Assembly: GCF_947496855.1 (NCBI RefSeq)
Contig: NZ_CANMED010000001.1
Span: 682,001-746,000 of the forward strand
From: an uncultured Aquimarina sp.
GTDB taxonomy: Bacteria > Bacteroidota > Bacteroidia > Flavobacteriales > Flavobacteriaceae
Length of the DNA: 64,000 bases
Reading direction: 5' to 3'
In this document: piece by piece, positions 18,288-27,554 of the stretch
How positions within the stretch are numbered: the stretch's first letter is position 1
Layout of the letters: each line of letters begins with the position of its first letter
Notes under the pieces: model-generated
Seen by the model: the letters and a program-made list of their open reading frames with translations, nothing else
Databases searched by the model: none
Told to the model about the DNA's origin: nothing
Made by a program: the position numbers and the translations under genes

Positions 18288-18539
18288 ATGCAAAAAACTA
18301 CCCTTGAAAAACGTTTTAATTCACAAGATTTATCGAAAAAGTATCATCACATTTGGAATCAAGGAATTCATCTTTTTTCTATTAATGATGCTAATCGCGA
18401 TTTTTACTATAGTGTCTTTTATATAGACTTTCTATTTGCTGAAATAATATATAATAAATTGAATGGTGAAATTCTTGCTATAAAAAGTTTTACTGATAAA
18501 GCTAAATTAATGTTCTATTTAAGAGAAGATTTTAATTAG
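18288..18539 (+). CDS. Hypothetical 83-aa protein
   Basis: Small globular-looking protein with aromatic-rich strands (HHIWNQGIHLF, RDFYYSVFYIDFLFAEIIYN) and a C-terminal helix. No signal peptide, no membrane segment, no known family. It has a plausible Bacteroidota -7-like region upstream and stands alone between two minus-strand genes. Moderate confidence that it is a real gene. Confidence 0.55.
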   Translation: MQKTTLEKRFNSQDLSKKYHHIWNQGIHLFSINDANRDFYYSVFYIDFLFAEIIYNKLNGEILAIKSFTDKAKLMFYLREDFN

Positions 18540-18689
18540 ACGTTCATGATATTTTTTTGAGCGTATGAGTACAATGAGACTTAATTTAGTTTCTTTATTA
18601 GAACATTTTACCCCACTTATTGTAATCAAATTTGAATAATTTGCCCTAGATATTCACCAAATTTCTCGGTACTCGTATGCTCATTAATA

Positions 18690-19283
18690 TTATATCAAGA
18701 ATTCAGCGATCAGAATAATAATATAAATCCAACAATTATATAGCAAGGTATAACCTAGCCCAAACCCCGTGCTTTTTACTAAGTATCCCTTACAAACAGG
18801 TGATTTTTTGAAGACTAAACGTAATGCTCTAAAGAAAATCCAATATAACATTGCTAAAAATATAATCACCATCGTCCATAATACGCCCCCAAACAACCAT
18901 AATAACACTCCTATTATGATGGTTATTAAAACCCACAAAAAAACACCTAATACTATTTCCTCTAGTCCATCACCAAGGTCGGGGAACTCAGATGGGATAT
19001 CAAAAACATCTGATATTCCTTCCTTATCAAAATCTAAGCGATCTGTTATTTTACCTAGATTATCTTTTAGTTTTGCTCCTTTATATAAACCAATTGTTAC
19101 AAAAAGAAAGAATACTACTGACAGTATCGTTGTGGATAATATAGAATTTTCAATAATTGTTCTTTCTTTTCCCAGTCCAAATTGCCAGACACATAGTATT
19201 GTAAGAGAAATCACCAAAAGGGTGATATAAAATATCCCTTTGGTAGTTATATACTTCAATTTGGATTTACCTCTAAAACTCAT
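18690..19283 (-). CDS. Hypothetical membrane protein, 197 aa
   Basis: Four to five hydrophobic segments (about 14-33, 48-68, 108-132, 133-152 and 175-196), with an acidic soluble loop between (about 75-105, KITDRLDFDKEGISDVFDIP). Basic residues at the N-terminus place it in the cytosol. No catalytic motif or named family recognised. It is 30 bp downstream of hipA in the same direction, so it may be on the same transcript, though it is not a usual part of hipBA loci. Confidence 0.7.
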   Translation of the reverse strand: MSFRGKSKLKYITTKGIFYITLLVISLTILCVWQFGLGKERTIIENSILSTTILSVVFFLFVTIGLYKGAKLKDNLGKITDRLDFDKEGISDVFDIPSEFPDLGDGLEEIVLGVFLWVLITIIIGVLLWLFGGVLWTMVIIFLAMLYWIFFRALRLVFKKSPVCKGYLVKSTGFGLGYTLLYNCWIYIIILIAEFLI

Positions 19284-19313
19284 GTGTCATAAACTATTTC
19301 TAATTGTATACTT

Positions 19314-20600
19314 TTATAAATTTATTCTAAATGCTTTTTGCAATTTAGCAGCTTGTTCAGTAGGAATTCCCGCTTTATCAGCATAATAACTCCAATTATT
19401 TACTACTTCTAAAATTTGCTCTATTTCGGCCTTACTGTTTTTATAACTTATTTTATCTCCTACTTTAAGTAAGTCACTTAAAGTAAAATCATCTCTTTTT
19501 CCGTTTATAGACATCTGGTGCATACTGGTCCATATTCCAGTAGGGTTATATGAATACGTAATATCATATGCAGGAGATAGTTTCCAGGCTCCTTGTTTAT
19601 TCATTAAGAATGAAATATTCTTGGTATGGTCATCTTGATTTCTAGCTATAACGTTTAATAGCATTCTTTTATACAGTTGAATAGCATCTAGATGAGGCAA
19701 CCTAAGTTGTCTCATAATTTCGAAAGCATTTTCATAAGAATATGCTCCCGGCGATTTATAATCGAAATGAGCCAGTGAACATAATGTTTGCATATGCAGT
19801 TTCTCATTATTAGGTAATCGATCAAATCTTTTAGTCATAAAATGTGCACGATCGTGCTCTTCGAACAACCTAGAATGTTCCATATCGATCCCACAATCTA
19901 GTGCCATCAAATAATATGCGTATTCTATCCTTCCATATCCTTGTGGATCACCGAGAGATATATCATTCACTCCATCAAACTTAAAAAGGTAATGCTCGAA
20001 CCCTTCTGGAACATTGGTTTGTCCAGATCTAATTTCGTTTGTTGTAGAATTAAATGCAATAATTGCCTTAGCTCTTTGCCCCCCGGCAGAAGTACCAACC
20101 TTGATCAATTCATTTAGGTGTTCGGTTTCAGAAATATTTAACGTTATTTGTTCACGTGAATTCAATACTTTTTGGGCAAGTATTACGAGTTTATCTATTT
20201 CTACGGTACTCGATATTTTCTTGCCAATATTCCTCGCTGGTTGAAACTCCAAAGCTCCCATCCCACGGCTTCCTATATAACATAATCGATCTAAAGGTGT
20301 AAACTGAGCCTTAGGAATATCATTGAGCATTAACCATTGATCAATCAAGCGATTCCCAAAATCATCCGGTAACACATCTGATAACATTCCAGGTAATCCT
20401 TTATAAGTATCTTCATTAAGACGAGGGAAACTATATATTCGATTGTCAGAATTGAGAATCTGCATATGTATGGGTGAAACATCCCAATTGTTCTTCGAGA
20501 AATCAGAAAAAAACTCAAAAGAAGCATACTTCTTATCTGTATCCCAGCTTAAAGCACCTAGTTCTTGATCCCAAAGTGTTATTTTAATAACGTCTACCAT
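19314..20600 (-). CDS. hipA: HipA family toxin kinase
   Basis: 428 aa, the normal HipA length. The N-terminal Couple_hipA region (about 1-115) precedes the HipA_C kinase. Key motifs: glycine-rich loop GTSAGGQRAK (about 169-178), catalytic NQDDHTKN (321-328) and metal-binding LSPAYDIT (about 341-348, Asp346). All needed kinase residues look intact, so the toxin should be active. HipA kinases phosphorylate a serine of GltX or other aminoacyl-tRNA synthetases and halt translation; the target here is unknown. Its start overlaps the antitoxin gene by 7 bp. Confidence 0.95.
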   Translation of the reverse strand: MVDVIKITLWDQELGALSWDTDKKYASFEFFSDFSKNNWDVSPIHMQILNSDNRIYSFPRLNEDTYKGLPGMLSDVLPDDFGNRLIDQWLMLNDIPKAQFTPLDRLCYIGSRGMGALEFQPARNIGKKISSTVEIDKLVILAQKVLNSREQITLNISETEHLNELIKVGTSAGGQRAKAIIAFNSTTNEIRSGQTNVPEGFEHYLFKFDGVNDISLGDPQGYGRIEYAYYLMALDCGIDMEHSRLFEEHDRAHFMTKRFDRLPNNEKLHMQTLCSLAHFDYKSPGAYSYENAFEIMRQLRLPHLDAIQLYKRMLLNVIARNQDDHTKNISFLMNKQGAWKLSPAYDITYSYNPTGIWTSMHQMSINGKRDDFTLSDLLKVGDKISYKNSKAEIEQILEVVNNWSYYADKAGIPTEQAAKLQKAFRINL

Positions 20601-20923
20601 GATGATTTATTAGGTTTACTTTTAGGGCTTCCTGAGGCTCTCTCTCTTTCTTTACCTTTTAATTTCAATAATTCAATAGGGCTAATTCCCGGATCAGGCA
20701 AAAATAAACTTAACGCATCAAGTTCTCCAAATGATCTTAAAATCTGAATAAAAGTGAGTAACGTTGTAGCTTTACCAGATTCAAAGTTTTTGATAGTTTG
20801 TACGTGAACTCCTGCCCTTTTAGAAAGTTCTTCCTGGGTTATATTAAGATTGAGTCTTCTTTTTTTTACACGCTGTGTGAGTTCTGATAATACATCATCA
20901 TCAGAAAGTCTAATTAAATCCAT
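20594..20923 (-). CDS. hipB: HipB-like XRE family antitoxin
   Basis: 109 aa with an HTH_3/XRE domain: LNITQEELSKRAGVHVQTIKNFESGK (about residues 29-54). The C-terminal tail is basic and probably disordered (KGKERERASGSPKSKPNKSSW). It overlaps hipA by 7 bp, the usual antitoxin-first order. Antitoxins of this family neutralise HipA and repress their own operon; four palindromic sites lie upstream (20938-21084). Confidence 0.93.
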   Translation of the reverse strand: MDLIRLSDDDVLSELTQRVKKRRLNLNITQEELSKRAGVHVQTIKNFESGKATTLLTFIQILRSFGELDALSLFLPDPGISPIELLKLKGKERERASGSPKSKPNKSSW

Positions 20924-20937
20924 ATTATTTATTTAAT

Positions 20938-20953
20938 GTATAAAAAAATATAC
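20938..20953. promoter_or_regulatory. HipB operator candidate O1 (GTAT-N8-ATAC)
   Basis: A 16-bp palindrome with GTAT and ATAC ends, 15 bp ahead of the hipB start codon, so within the leader or promoter. It is identical in core and inner flanks to the fourth copy at 21069. The half-site/N8/half-site design equals that of E. coli HipB operators. Confidence 0.65.
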
Positions 20954-20978
20954 TTTATAATTTAATAACAGTATTTAA

Positions 20979-20994
20979 GTATAAAAATTTATAC
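20979..20994. promoter_or_regulatory. HipB operator candidate O2 (GTAT-N8-ATAC)
   Basis: Second copy, 41 bp from O1 (about four helical turns). It extends to a 20-bp near-perfect palindrome AAGTATAAAAATTTATACTT. Confidence 0.65.
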
Positions 20995-21027
20995 TTTATT
21001 AATGTTTTTTACTACAAATATAATAAA

Positions 21028-21043
21028 GTATACGAAAATATAC
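21028..21043. promoter_or_regulatory. HipB operator candidate O3 (GTAT-N8-ATAC)
   Basis: Third copy, 49 bp from O2, with flanking AAA and CTT retaining part of the extended symmetry. Its central eight bases differ from the other sites, so only the half-sites are conserved. Confidence 0.6.
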
Positions 21044-21068
21044 CTTAAAATTAATATAATTATTTAAT

Positions 21069-21084
21069 GTATAAAAAAATATAC
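21069..21084. promoter_or_regulatory. HipB operator candidate O4 (GTAT-N8-ATAC)
   Basis: Fourth copy, 41 bp from O3. TATTTAATG before it and TACTTTA at its end match O1, so the O1 and O4 blocks look like a duplication. Confidence 0.6.
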
Positions 21085-21251
21085 TTTAATAACATCCATT
21101 AGTTGCGCGAACGTATTAACTACCTCACAGACGTAAGCTTTAATAAAAAACAGTTAAAACCCCCTTTTTTAACATATTTTATATATGTATTTTTAACTCA
21201 TAACGTACTCCTTCCCAATATTCGTCTAATTGCCTTTAAAAACTACGAGGT

Positions 21252-21575
21252 ATGCAAAATTATGTTCGATTACGAAATATAAGTCTACTACTTATGCTTA
21301 TTCTATGTTGTCAAAGCTGTATATCAACACGTATTGTTAGTGAGTATGACAATGACTCTGTGATAAAACACACTAAAACTTCTTGGAGTTACGCTTGGGG
21401 ATTGGTAACACCAAAGGACATTGACCCTGATTGTGAATCTAAACGAATGAACTCAGTTACTAGCGCTACTAATTTAGGTTACATTCTTATATCAGCTATA
21501 ACAATCGGCATTGTAGTACCACAAATTATAGAATGGGAATGTGCTACAGTAGATACACCTATTGAGGATTTGTAA
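21252..21575 (+). CDS. Bor/Iss-like small lipoprotein
   Basis: 107 aa with a signal peptide ending in CCQSC (lipobox Cys at about residue 23). The mature part has the Bor layout: a strand, a polar stretch with TSWSYAWGLVTPKDID, a cysteine, a short hydrophobic TIGIVVP segment and a final IIEWECA strand, like the lambda Bor/Iss serum-resistance lipoproteins. The similarity is at pattern level only. The FAD oxidase gene starts 28 bp downstream, so the two are probably cotranscribed. Confidence 0.55.
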   Translation: MQNYVRLRNISLLLMLILCCQSCISTRIVSEYDNDSVIKHTKTSWSYAWGLVTPKDIDPDCESKRMNSVTSATNLGYILISAITIGIVVPQIIEWECATVDTPIEDL

Positions 21576-21603
21576 TACACATAAGAATAAAAAAATAGTT
21601 AAA

Positions 21604-23217
21604 ATGGCATTACCAAAAGGCATAGAAATATTACCGATCACATCTTGGGAAAACAGACATCAGAATTTTACACAAAAACTAACTAAGGACGCTTCTTTTA
21701 AAATTAGAAACGATCATTCCTTATCCAAAAGCTCTGAAAAATATAAAGCAACCACTAAAAATATTCAATGGCTGATTGAGCACGCTATAAAAAACAAAAT
21801 ACGACTCAGAGCAATGGGCAGTGGTTGGTCATTTTCTAAAGTAGCAGTATCCGAAGGAGGAATCATTGACACTAAATCATTACGTCTCTCCTTCTCTATT
21901 TCCAAATCATATGTCGATAACACTTATTTAAATAAAGGAGGAATACCAGAGAATCTTTTTTTTACACAATGCGGGATGTCGATACTACAATTAAACTCAA
22001 AACTTGAAAAAGAAAAAAGACCCCATAGATCTATTAAAGCTTCAGGAGCTAGTAACGGGCAAACCATTGCAGGAGCTTTGTCAACAGGGACACATGGAGC
22101 TGCATTTAACGTGGGAGCACTGCAAGATTTCGTGGTAGGTTTACATCTAATCGTTGGCAAGGATAAACATATTTGGTTAGAACGTCATTCTAATCCGGTA
22201 ATGTCAGATAAATTTATTGATTGGTTAGGAGCCGAAAGAATTCAGGATGATATTATGTTCAATTCCGCTATAGTAAGTTTTGGTAGCTTTGGTTTTATTC
22301 ATGGAGTATTAATAGAAACAGAATCTAAATTTTTATTAAAAGAACACCGTATAGATAAAGTCGCCTATAACGATGCATTAATACATACGATGAATACACA
22401 GGATTTTTCTACTATTGAAAACCTACTCCCTTTTCCACAGTTTTCCCTTGATCGAGAATTATATCATTTCGAAGTACTTATTAACCCCTACGATTTTAAG
22501 CATAACGATAGAGATAAAGGAGTGTTCATCAAAGTTGCGTATAAACGAAAATATCGTGATGATTATACTCGTAGAAATAGAGACAACAACGGATTAACGT
22601 ACGGCGACGACCTCTTAGGATTAATACAAACTATGATGGATAGTCTAGGAGCTTTATCTGTAAAGATAGTACCGAGTTTAGTGAATCTACTCTTTCCGCT
22701 CGCATACAAAGAAACAGCAGCATTAGAAGGCACTATAGGCGAAACTTATAATAATACTAAATTTAGAGGAAAGGTAGCAAGTGCTGCACTAGGTATAGAT
22801 ATAAAAGACAGTGCGAAAGTTGTACAAGAAATACTGAATATCATCGATGGAGGTGATCCTTTTCCTGGTGGAATTTCTTTGCGATATGTAAAAGGTACTG
22901 AAGCATTATTAGGCTTTACGAAATTCCCAAAAACATGTGTTTTAGAATTAGATGGAGTAGACTCAGACATTACCAGAAATTTCTATCAAAAAATATGGAA
23001 CAAACTAGAAACTAAAAACATTCTTTACACATTACATTGGGGTAAAATAAATTTCAATCTCAATTTTAATAGGATACAAAAAATGTACGGAGCTGCTACC
23101 GTACAACATTGGCTAGACTCTAGGAATAAATTATTAGATGATGATACAAGAGAAGTATTCACGAACAAGTTTGTAGAACAATGTGGATTAAATAAAAAAA
23201 TTGGAGTAATAGTTTAA
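21604..23217 (+). CDS. FAD-linked oxidoreductase, cholesterol-oxidase/aldonolactone-oxidase-like
   Basis: 537 aa from the ATG at 21604 (MALPKGIEILP); the longer frame starting inside the preceding gene is unlikely. The N-terminal PCMH-type FAD domain (about 45-250) has GSGWSFSKVA and the pyrophosphate-binding SGASNGQTIAGALSTGTHGA. The C-terminal half is the substrate domain and resembles the vanillyl-alcohol-oxidase superfamily, including D-arabinono-lactone oxidases and covalent-FAD cholesterol oxidases. The His in GTHGA is present but covalent flavinylation cannot be judged. No signal peptide. Substrate is unknown. Confidence 0.8.
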   Translation: MALPKGIEILPITSWENRHQNFTQKLTKDASFKIRNDHSLSKSSEKYKATTKNIQWLIEHAIKNKIRLRAMGSGWSFSKVAVSEGGIIDTKSLRLSFSISKSYVDNTYLNKGGIPENLFFTQCGMSILQLNSKLEKEKRPHRSIKASGASNGQTIAGALSTGTHGAAFNVGALQDFVVGLHLIVGKDKHIWLERHSNPVMSDKFIDWLGAERIQDDIMFNSAIVSFGSFGFIHGVLIETESKFLLKEHRIDKVAYNDALIHTMNTQDFSTIENLLPFPQFSLDRELYHFEVLINPYDFKHNDRDKGVFIKVAYKRKYRDDYTRRNRDNNGLTYGDDLLGLIQTMMDSLGALSVKIVPSLVNLLFPLAYKETAALEGTIGETYNNTKFRGKVASAALGIDIKDSAKVVQEILNIIDGGDPFPGGISLRYVKGTEALLGFTKFPKTCVLELDGVDSDITRNFYQKIWNKLETKNILYTLHWGKINFNLNFNRIQKMYGAATVQHWLDSRNKLLDDDTREVFTNKFVEQCGLNKKIGVIV

Positions 23218-23256
23218 ATAAAACCTTTAATTAATTATAAAACAAATGATTACTAT

Positions 23257-24090
23257 TTATTTTGATCGATAAAACATATTAAGAACTAATCCAGTAATTA
23301 CCATAGCGGTACCCAAGATACTTAACAAAGGATACTTGTCGCTAAACAAGAAGATCCCTGCAATCATAGTAAAAATAACTTCCATATATTTTAGAGAAAC
23401 GACCTTATTAGTAACCTGTGACTGAAAAGCTTTAGTCATAAATAATTGTCCGAAATATCCAAAAACACCTAAGCTCAATAACAATCCCCACTCGATCCCT
23501 TCTGGTGTTTTCTTCCAATTAAAAACAGAAAAAACACCTCCTAAGATTGTTGCTATCCACATAAAATAATTCACAATGACTACTGGGTGATCTCGTAAGC
23601 CTATCTTATTAATCAAGACGTAGACCACTCCACTAAACAAAGCTGATAAAACAATTAGTAACAATCCAAAAGAATTAATTTCTGCATCAAAACCTTTAAT
23701 GATTAAGACACCAAAAAAGGCAAGTAAAAAAAATAACCATTGTATATTTTTCACCTTCTCTCTGAGAAAGACAACTGCCAATATGGTTGCGAAAATTGGA
23801 GAAAGATACCGAAGAGAAACTGCAGAACCTATCTTAAGATATTCTACAGACATGAAAAATAACCCCATAGAAGTAACTCCCGCTAAACCACGAAATATGA
23901 GTAATTTCTTTTGATTACCAAGAATAGAAATTTTATGATAGAACAAAAACGGCATTGTGAAGAACAATGTACCTATGGATCTAAAAAACACAAGCTGAAA
24001 CGCACTAAAACCAACCAAATATTTAACGAGTAAATTCATAGCCGTGAAGGATATGGTACTCAGAATCATGAAATAGATGGCTTTTTTCAA
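23257..24090 (-). CDS. EamA family (DMT) transporter
   Basis: 277 aa, ten predicted membrane helices in two EamA halves (about 1-135 and 145-275), each with the family pattern (FRSIGTLFFTMPFLF; then SLKYMEVIFTMIAGIFLFSDKYPLLSILGTAMVITGLVLN). Inner-membrane exporter of amino acids or other small metabolites; substrate unknown. It converges with the FAD oxidase gene. Confidence 0.9.
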   Translation of the reverse strand: MKKAIYFMILSTISFTAMNLLVKYLVGFSAFQLVFFRSIGTLFFTMPFLFYHKISILGNQKKLLIFRGLAGVTSMGLFFMSVEYLKIGSAVSLRYLSPIFATILAVVFLREKVKNIQWLFFLLAFFGVLIIKGFDAEINSFGLLLIVLSALFSGVVYVLINKIGLRDHPVVIVNYFMWIATILGGVFSVFNWKKTPEGIEWGLLLSLGVFGYFGQLFMTKAFQSQVTNKVVSLKYMEVIFTMIAGIFLFSDKYPLLSILGTAMVITGLVLNMFYRSK

Positions 24091-24360
24091 ATACTTGTTT
24101 TTTTTAACATCTAATAGAGATACTCTATAGGAATCAAAGATAAAAATTGTTAATATATTATTTACTCAACATTCATTACATTATTCTAAAAAATAGATCT
24201 GGTTCTTTAAGGATTTTTCTTTTTTTGGCTTTCTTTTTGATAATGAAAAAACAAGAAATGTAATGATGAAAACAATAAGACGTTATGAGATTAGTTAGAT
24301 TAATTATTGTTTTAAATTATTTTCATTAATTTGAACCAATATTAAAGCCCCTATTTTCCT

Positions 24361-25326
24361 ATGAAAAGAGTATCCATAATACTTGTATTACTAATGTTTA
24401 AAGGCATTTATGGCCAGGTATATACAATCCAGGATGAAAATCAAAAATTCCCCATATCATACGCAACTGTTTCATTTGGTAATGGTAATGGTTTATTTGC
24501 TGATGCTGATGGAGTTTTTAAGTTTTCACAAAAAAGATATAAGGATATAGACTCATTATTTATATCGGCACTTGGATATAAGGAAAAAGGCTTGAGCACA
24601 AGAAACTTACCTAAAACCATTTTATTAATACCAGATATAGCTGAACTACAAGAAGTAGTAGTAAAAGCTGAAAACTTAGGCAAATACAAAACGAAGAAAA
24701 AAAATTCTAAGGTACACGATGATTATTTCAGATGTTGGCTTCCTACAGTAGAATCTGAAATTGCTGTTTTTTTCCCAAGAGATCCTTTAAAATCTACTAA
24801 AATAGCTTCGGTGTTTTTACCTATAATGATGGAAACTTCTAGTGGGTCTTCTTCAGGAAGAAAGCAATCTTTTTCTACCTTGTTTAAAATGCAATTCTAT
24901 GAAAACGATAACGGTTCCCCAGGTAAAAGGATATCAGGCGATGATATCTTCTTTAGAATAACAAATAAAGATAAAACCAATTTTGAACTTGATATTTCTG
25001 AATATAAAGTGTTCATTCCTGAAAATGGTGTTTTTGTTTCCATTCAGGTACTAGGGTATACAGGTAAAGAAGGAAAACTACAGCATACTAAAAAATATCA
25101 TGAAGTAGAAACCCGCAAAGGAATTGTGAAAATTTCTACTACGTTCAGACCGCTACTCCCTTTTACTAATAAAATAGAAAACAATATCACATTTACCAGA
25201 AGAATATTCTTTAAAAATAGAAGTTGGCAGTGTTTTGATAAAAAATACAGTGAAAACAACACTTTGATCCAAAAGGGCTTCATGAATTATGGTATGGGGC
25301 TGAAGATGCACGTGTATGAGAAATAG
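24361..25326 (+). CDS. Secreted protein with carboxypeptidase-regulatory-like N-terminal domain
   Basis: 321 aa. Signal peptide (about 1-18, ending IYGQ), then a CarboxypepD_reg-like beta-sandwich (about 20-105, with PISYATVSFGNGNGLFADADGVFKFS and ELQEVVVKAE, the usual end of that module before a TonB plug). No plug or barrel follows; the remaining 200 residues are an unrecognised beta-rich domain. Probably an outer-membrane-associated protein, not a SusC-like receptor. Confidence 0.7.
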   Translation: MKRVSIILVLLMFKGIYGQVYTIQDENQKFPISYATVSFGNGNGLFADADGVFKFSQKRYKDIDSLFISALGYKEKGLSTRNLPKTILLIPDIAELQEVVVKAENLGKYKTKKKNSKVHDDYFRCWLPTVESEIAVFFPRDPLKSTKIASVFLPIMMETSSGSSSGRKQSFSTLFKMQFYENDNGSPGKRISGDDIFFRITNKDKTNFELDISEYKVFIPENGVFVSIQVLGYTGKEGKLQHTKKYHEVETRKGIVKISTTFRPLLPFTNKIENNITFTRRIFFKNRSWQCFDKKYSENNTLIQKGFMNYGMGLKMHVYEK

Positions 25327-25436
25327 GCTAGACGATTAGAAAAATAAGATTTTTAGTTTTAACGTATTTTCAGTCTTACTAATTTATTAATAGAACCTGT
25401 TGTACATTTAGAAATGATTATGTTAAAAAAAGCGCC

Positions 25437-25551
25437 AATTCGAGTGTTTTGTCTTAATGAAATGAAGACAAAATGTATCGAGAACAGCTTTTTTTGGATT
25501 AAAATTCTATTCTCGATACACTTCTCCTAAAGTCGAAGCACTCGAACTGAC
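25437..25551. repeat. Nested palindromic intergenic element (REP/BIME-like)
   Basis: Outer arms TTCGAGTG (25439-25446) and CACTCGAA (25539-25546) enclose inner arms TGTATCGAGAA (25474-25484) and TTCTCGATACA (25510-25520). Phrases such as CGAGTGTTTTGTC and CTCGAACTGACG recur in intergenic repeats of flavobacterial genomes as far as I remember. It lies in the 364-bp gap between two genes converging here, and may also end transcription. Only one copy in the window. Confidence 0.55.
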
Positions 25552-25690
25552 GAATCTTATCCCAAAAATGCCTAAATCCACAACGGGTTAATCGAGTCTT
25601 ATCTATGATTGATCTGTCCGGTCGATCGGAGTCGAGACCTAATTGATTAAATAGTAAGCTATCTCACAAATCTTCTACTAAAAAACAACT

Positions 25691-27340
25691 TTAATCCAGA
25701 AATGATCTTTTCTTATTATACTGAACAGCAACTTCTAGTAAGTTTTCCTGAACTGTTTTATTCTCTGTGTATTGTATTGCATCTTCAATATTAAGAAAAT
25801 TATGTTGTCCTCCTAAATTATCGGTAAACCCAGATCTTTTGAGAAAATCTCGAACAGGCCCAATAGTTCCTGAGATTAACAACTGGACACCCAATTCCTC
25901 TAAATATAGATGCACATCCTCTAAAGTATGTAAACCTGTACTATCGATATCATGAATATTAGTACTATCCAAAATCAAAAACTCGGGCAATGCTTCACGC
26001 TTCTCGATATAATTTAAGATTGCATCTTTAAAAAAACTAGTGTTCGCAAAATATAACTGATCATCAAATCGAATGATCAAATACTCAGAAGATCTTGTTG
26101 CTTCTGGAAATCTGTTAATATTTCGATAATAATTAGTGTTCGGAATGTTTACTAATTCAGCTACATGAGGTCTGGAGCTATAATATTGCAAGAAAATATA
26201 AGACAATATCACACCAATAAAAATTCCTTTCTCTACTCCAAAAACCAATGTTCCAACAAACGTAATGATCATCACAATAAACTCTCTTCTTCTAAGTTTT
26301 AGGAGATATTTAGCTTCACTAAAATTAATTAAACCAAAAACAGAAACCAATATAATAGCTGCTAAAACTGCTTTGGGTATATAATAGAAGAAAGAGGTTA
26401 AAAACAATAATGAAATAACAACCATGATCACGGTAATTATTGAGGAAACCGTAGTCTTTCCTCCCGCTTCATCATTGATAGCAGACCTACTATAGCTCCC
26501 TGAAGATGGAATAGCCTGAAAAAATGCCCCTATCAATTTAGCTATTCCCAAAGCTAATAATTCCTGATTAGGCCTAACTAAGTGATCCCTATTCTTCATT
26601 TCTAAAGATTTAGCTATACCAATACTACCTACATAACCGATAAAAGTAACTGTAAACACAGAAGGTATCAATGCTATCATTGAATCGTAATTCATTTCAG
26701 GAATAGTAAAAGATGGCAACCCTTTTGGAACATCTTCAATTACAGAAAGTCCTAAACTTTTTAGATCAAAAACAATCGTAATAACTGTGCTTATAATTAA
26801 TACAAAAAGTGCTCCTGGAAATGACTTTTTCCATCTTTTTAGAATAAGCATAATTATTATAGATCCCACACACATACCGAAAGTTATGAAATGTATTGAA
26901 GAAATATTTTGAACTACATACCATAAAGACTCGTGCGTATAATCAAAGTTCGGAATGTTTATCCCTAACGATTCACTAAGCTGAGAAACAATAATAATGA
27001 TAGCTGCTGCTGAAATAAATCCAGAAATTACTGGTTGAGAAATTAGATTAACTAAGAATCCCATTCTTAACAAACTTAACGCTATTTGTAATATCCCAAT
27101 CAACAACCCAGAAAAAATAACCAGGTTAGTAAATTCTTGTGTAAATGGCGTAGCAATCTGACTAACTCCACTCATTACTAAAATAGCAGTAACAGCTACC
27201 GGACCAATACTTAATTGCCTTGATGTACCAAAAAAGGCATACAAAACCAACGGAATCAAACAGGCATATAATCCATATATCGGGGGGGTTCCCATTAACA
27301 GTGCATACGCGATAGCCTGAGGAATGAGAATTACTCCCAC
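25691..27340 (-). CDS. SulP family anion permease with STAS domain (start uncertain)
   Basis: 549 aa from the GTG at 27340. It has the SulP membrane core (about 1-400, beginning GVILIPQAIAYALLMGTPPIYGLY) and a C-terminal STAS domain (about 420-525, FLILDSTNIHDIDSTGLHTLED). It would import sulfate, bicarbonate or a related anion. The conserved SulP N-terminus clearly continues upstream in frame (ILPILASFKGYDK then SSDAIAGITVG, codons 27341 to about 27439), but an in-frame TAA at 27440-27442 is reached without any ATG, GTG or TTG. Either an ATA or ATT codon starts the protein, or the start was lost. The TauE/SafE gene diverges from it. Confidence 0.88.
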   Translation of the reverse strand: MGVILIPQAIAYALLMGTPPIYGLYACLIPLVLYAFFGTSRQLSIGPVAVTAILVMSGVSQIATPFTQEFTNLVIFSGLLIGILQIALSLLRMGFLVNLISQPVISGFISAAAIIIIVSQLSESLGINIPNFDYTHESLWYVVQNISSIHFITFGMCVGSIIIMLILKRWKKSFPGALFVLIISTVITIVFDLKSLGLSVIEDVPKGLPSFTIPEMNYDSMIALIPSVFTVTFIGYVGSIGIAKSLEMKNRDHLVRPNQELLALGIAKLIGAFFQAIPSSGSYSRSAINDEAGGKTTVSSIITVIMVVISLLFLTSFFYYIPKAVLAAIILVSVFGLINFSEAKYLLKLRRREFIVMIITFVGTLVFGVEKGIFIGVILSYIFLQYYSSRPHVAELVNIPNTNYYRNINRFPEATRSSEYLIIRFDDQLYFANTSFFKDAILNYIEKREALPEFLILDSTNIHDIDSTGLHTLEDVHLYLEELGVQLLISGTIGPVRDFLKRSGFTDNLGGQHNFLNIEDAIQYTENKTVQENLLEVAVQYNKKRSFLD

Positions 27341-27554
27341 AGTAATACCCGCAATAGCATCGGAACTAAAGGTAGTTTTATCATAACCCTTAAAAGAGGC
27401 TAAAATAGGAAGTATTTTATGTAGCGCTTTGACGGTTATTTAATTTTTGAATTGTATGGTAAATCTACGATAGTTTAAGATTTTATGCTAAATGAATTAC
27501 AAAAAGCATTAGTATTTTTTAGATTTACTTATTTTTGGGTGGTAACACAACCAA

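Noticed and set aside
18769..19230. 153-aa plus-strand frame opposite the membrane protein gene
   Set aside because: Proline- and threonine-rich low-complexity translation of the antisense of a hydrophobic gene; no independent support.
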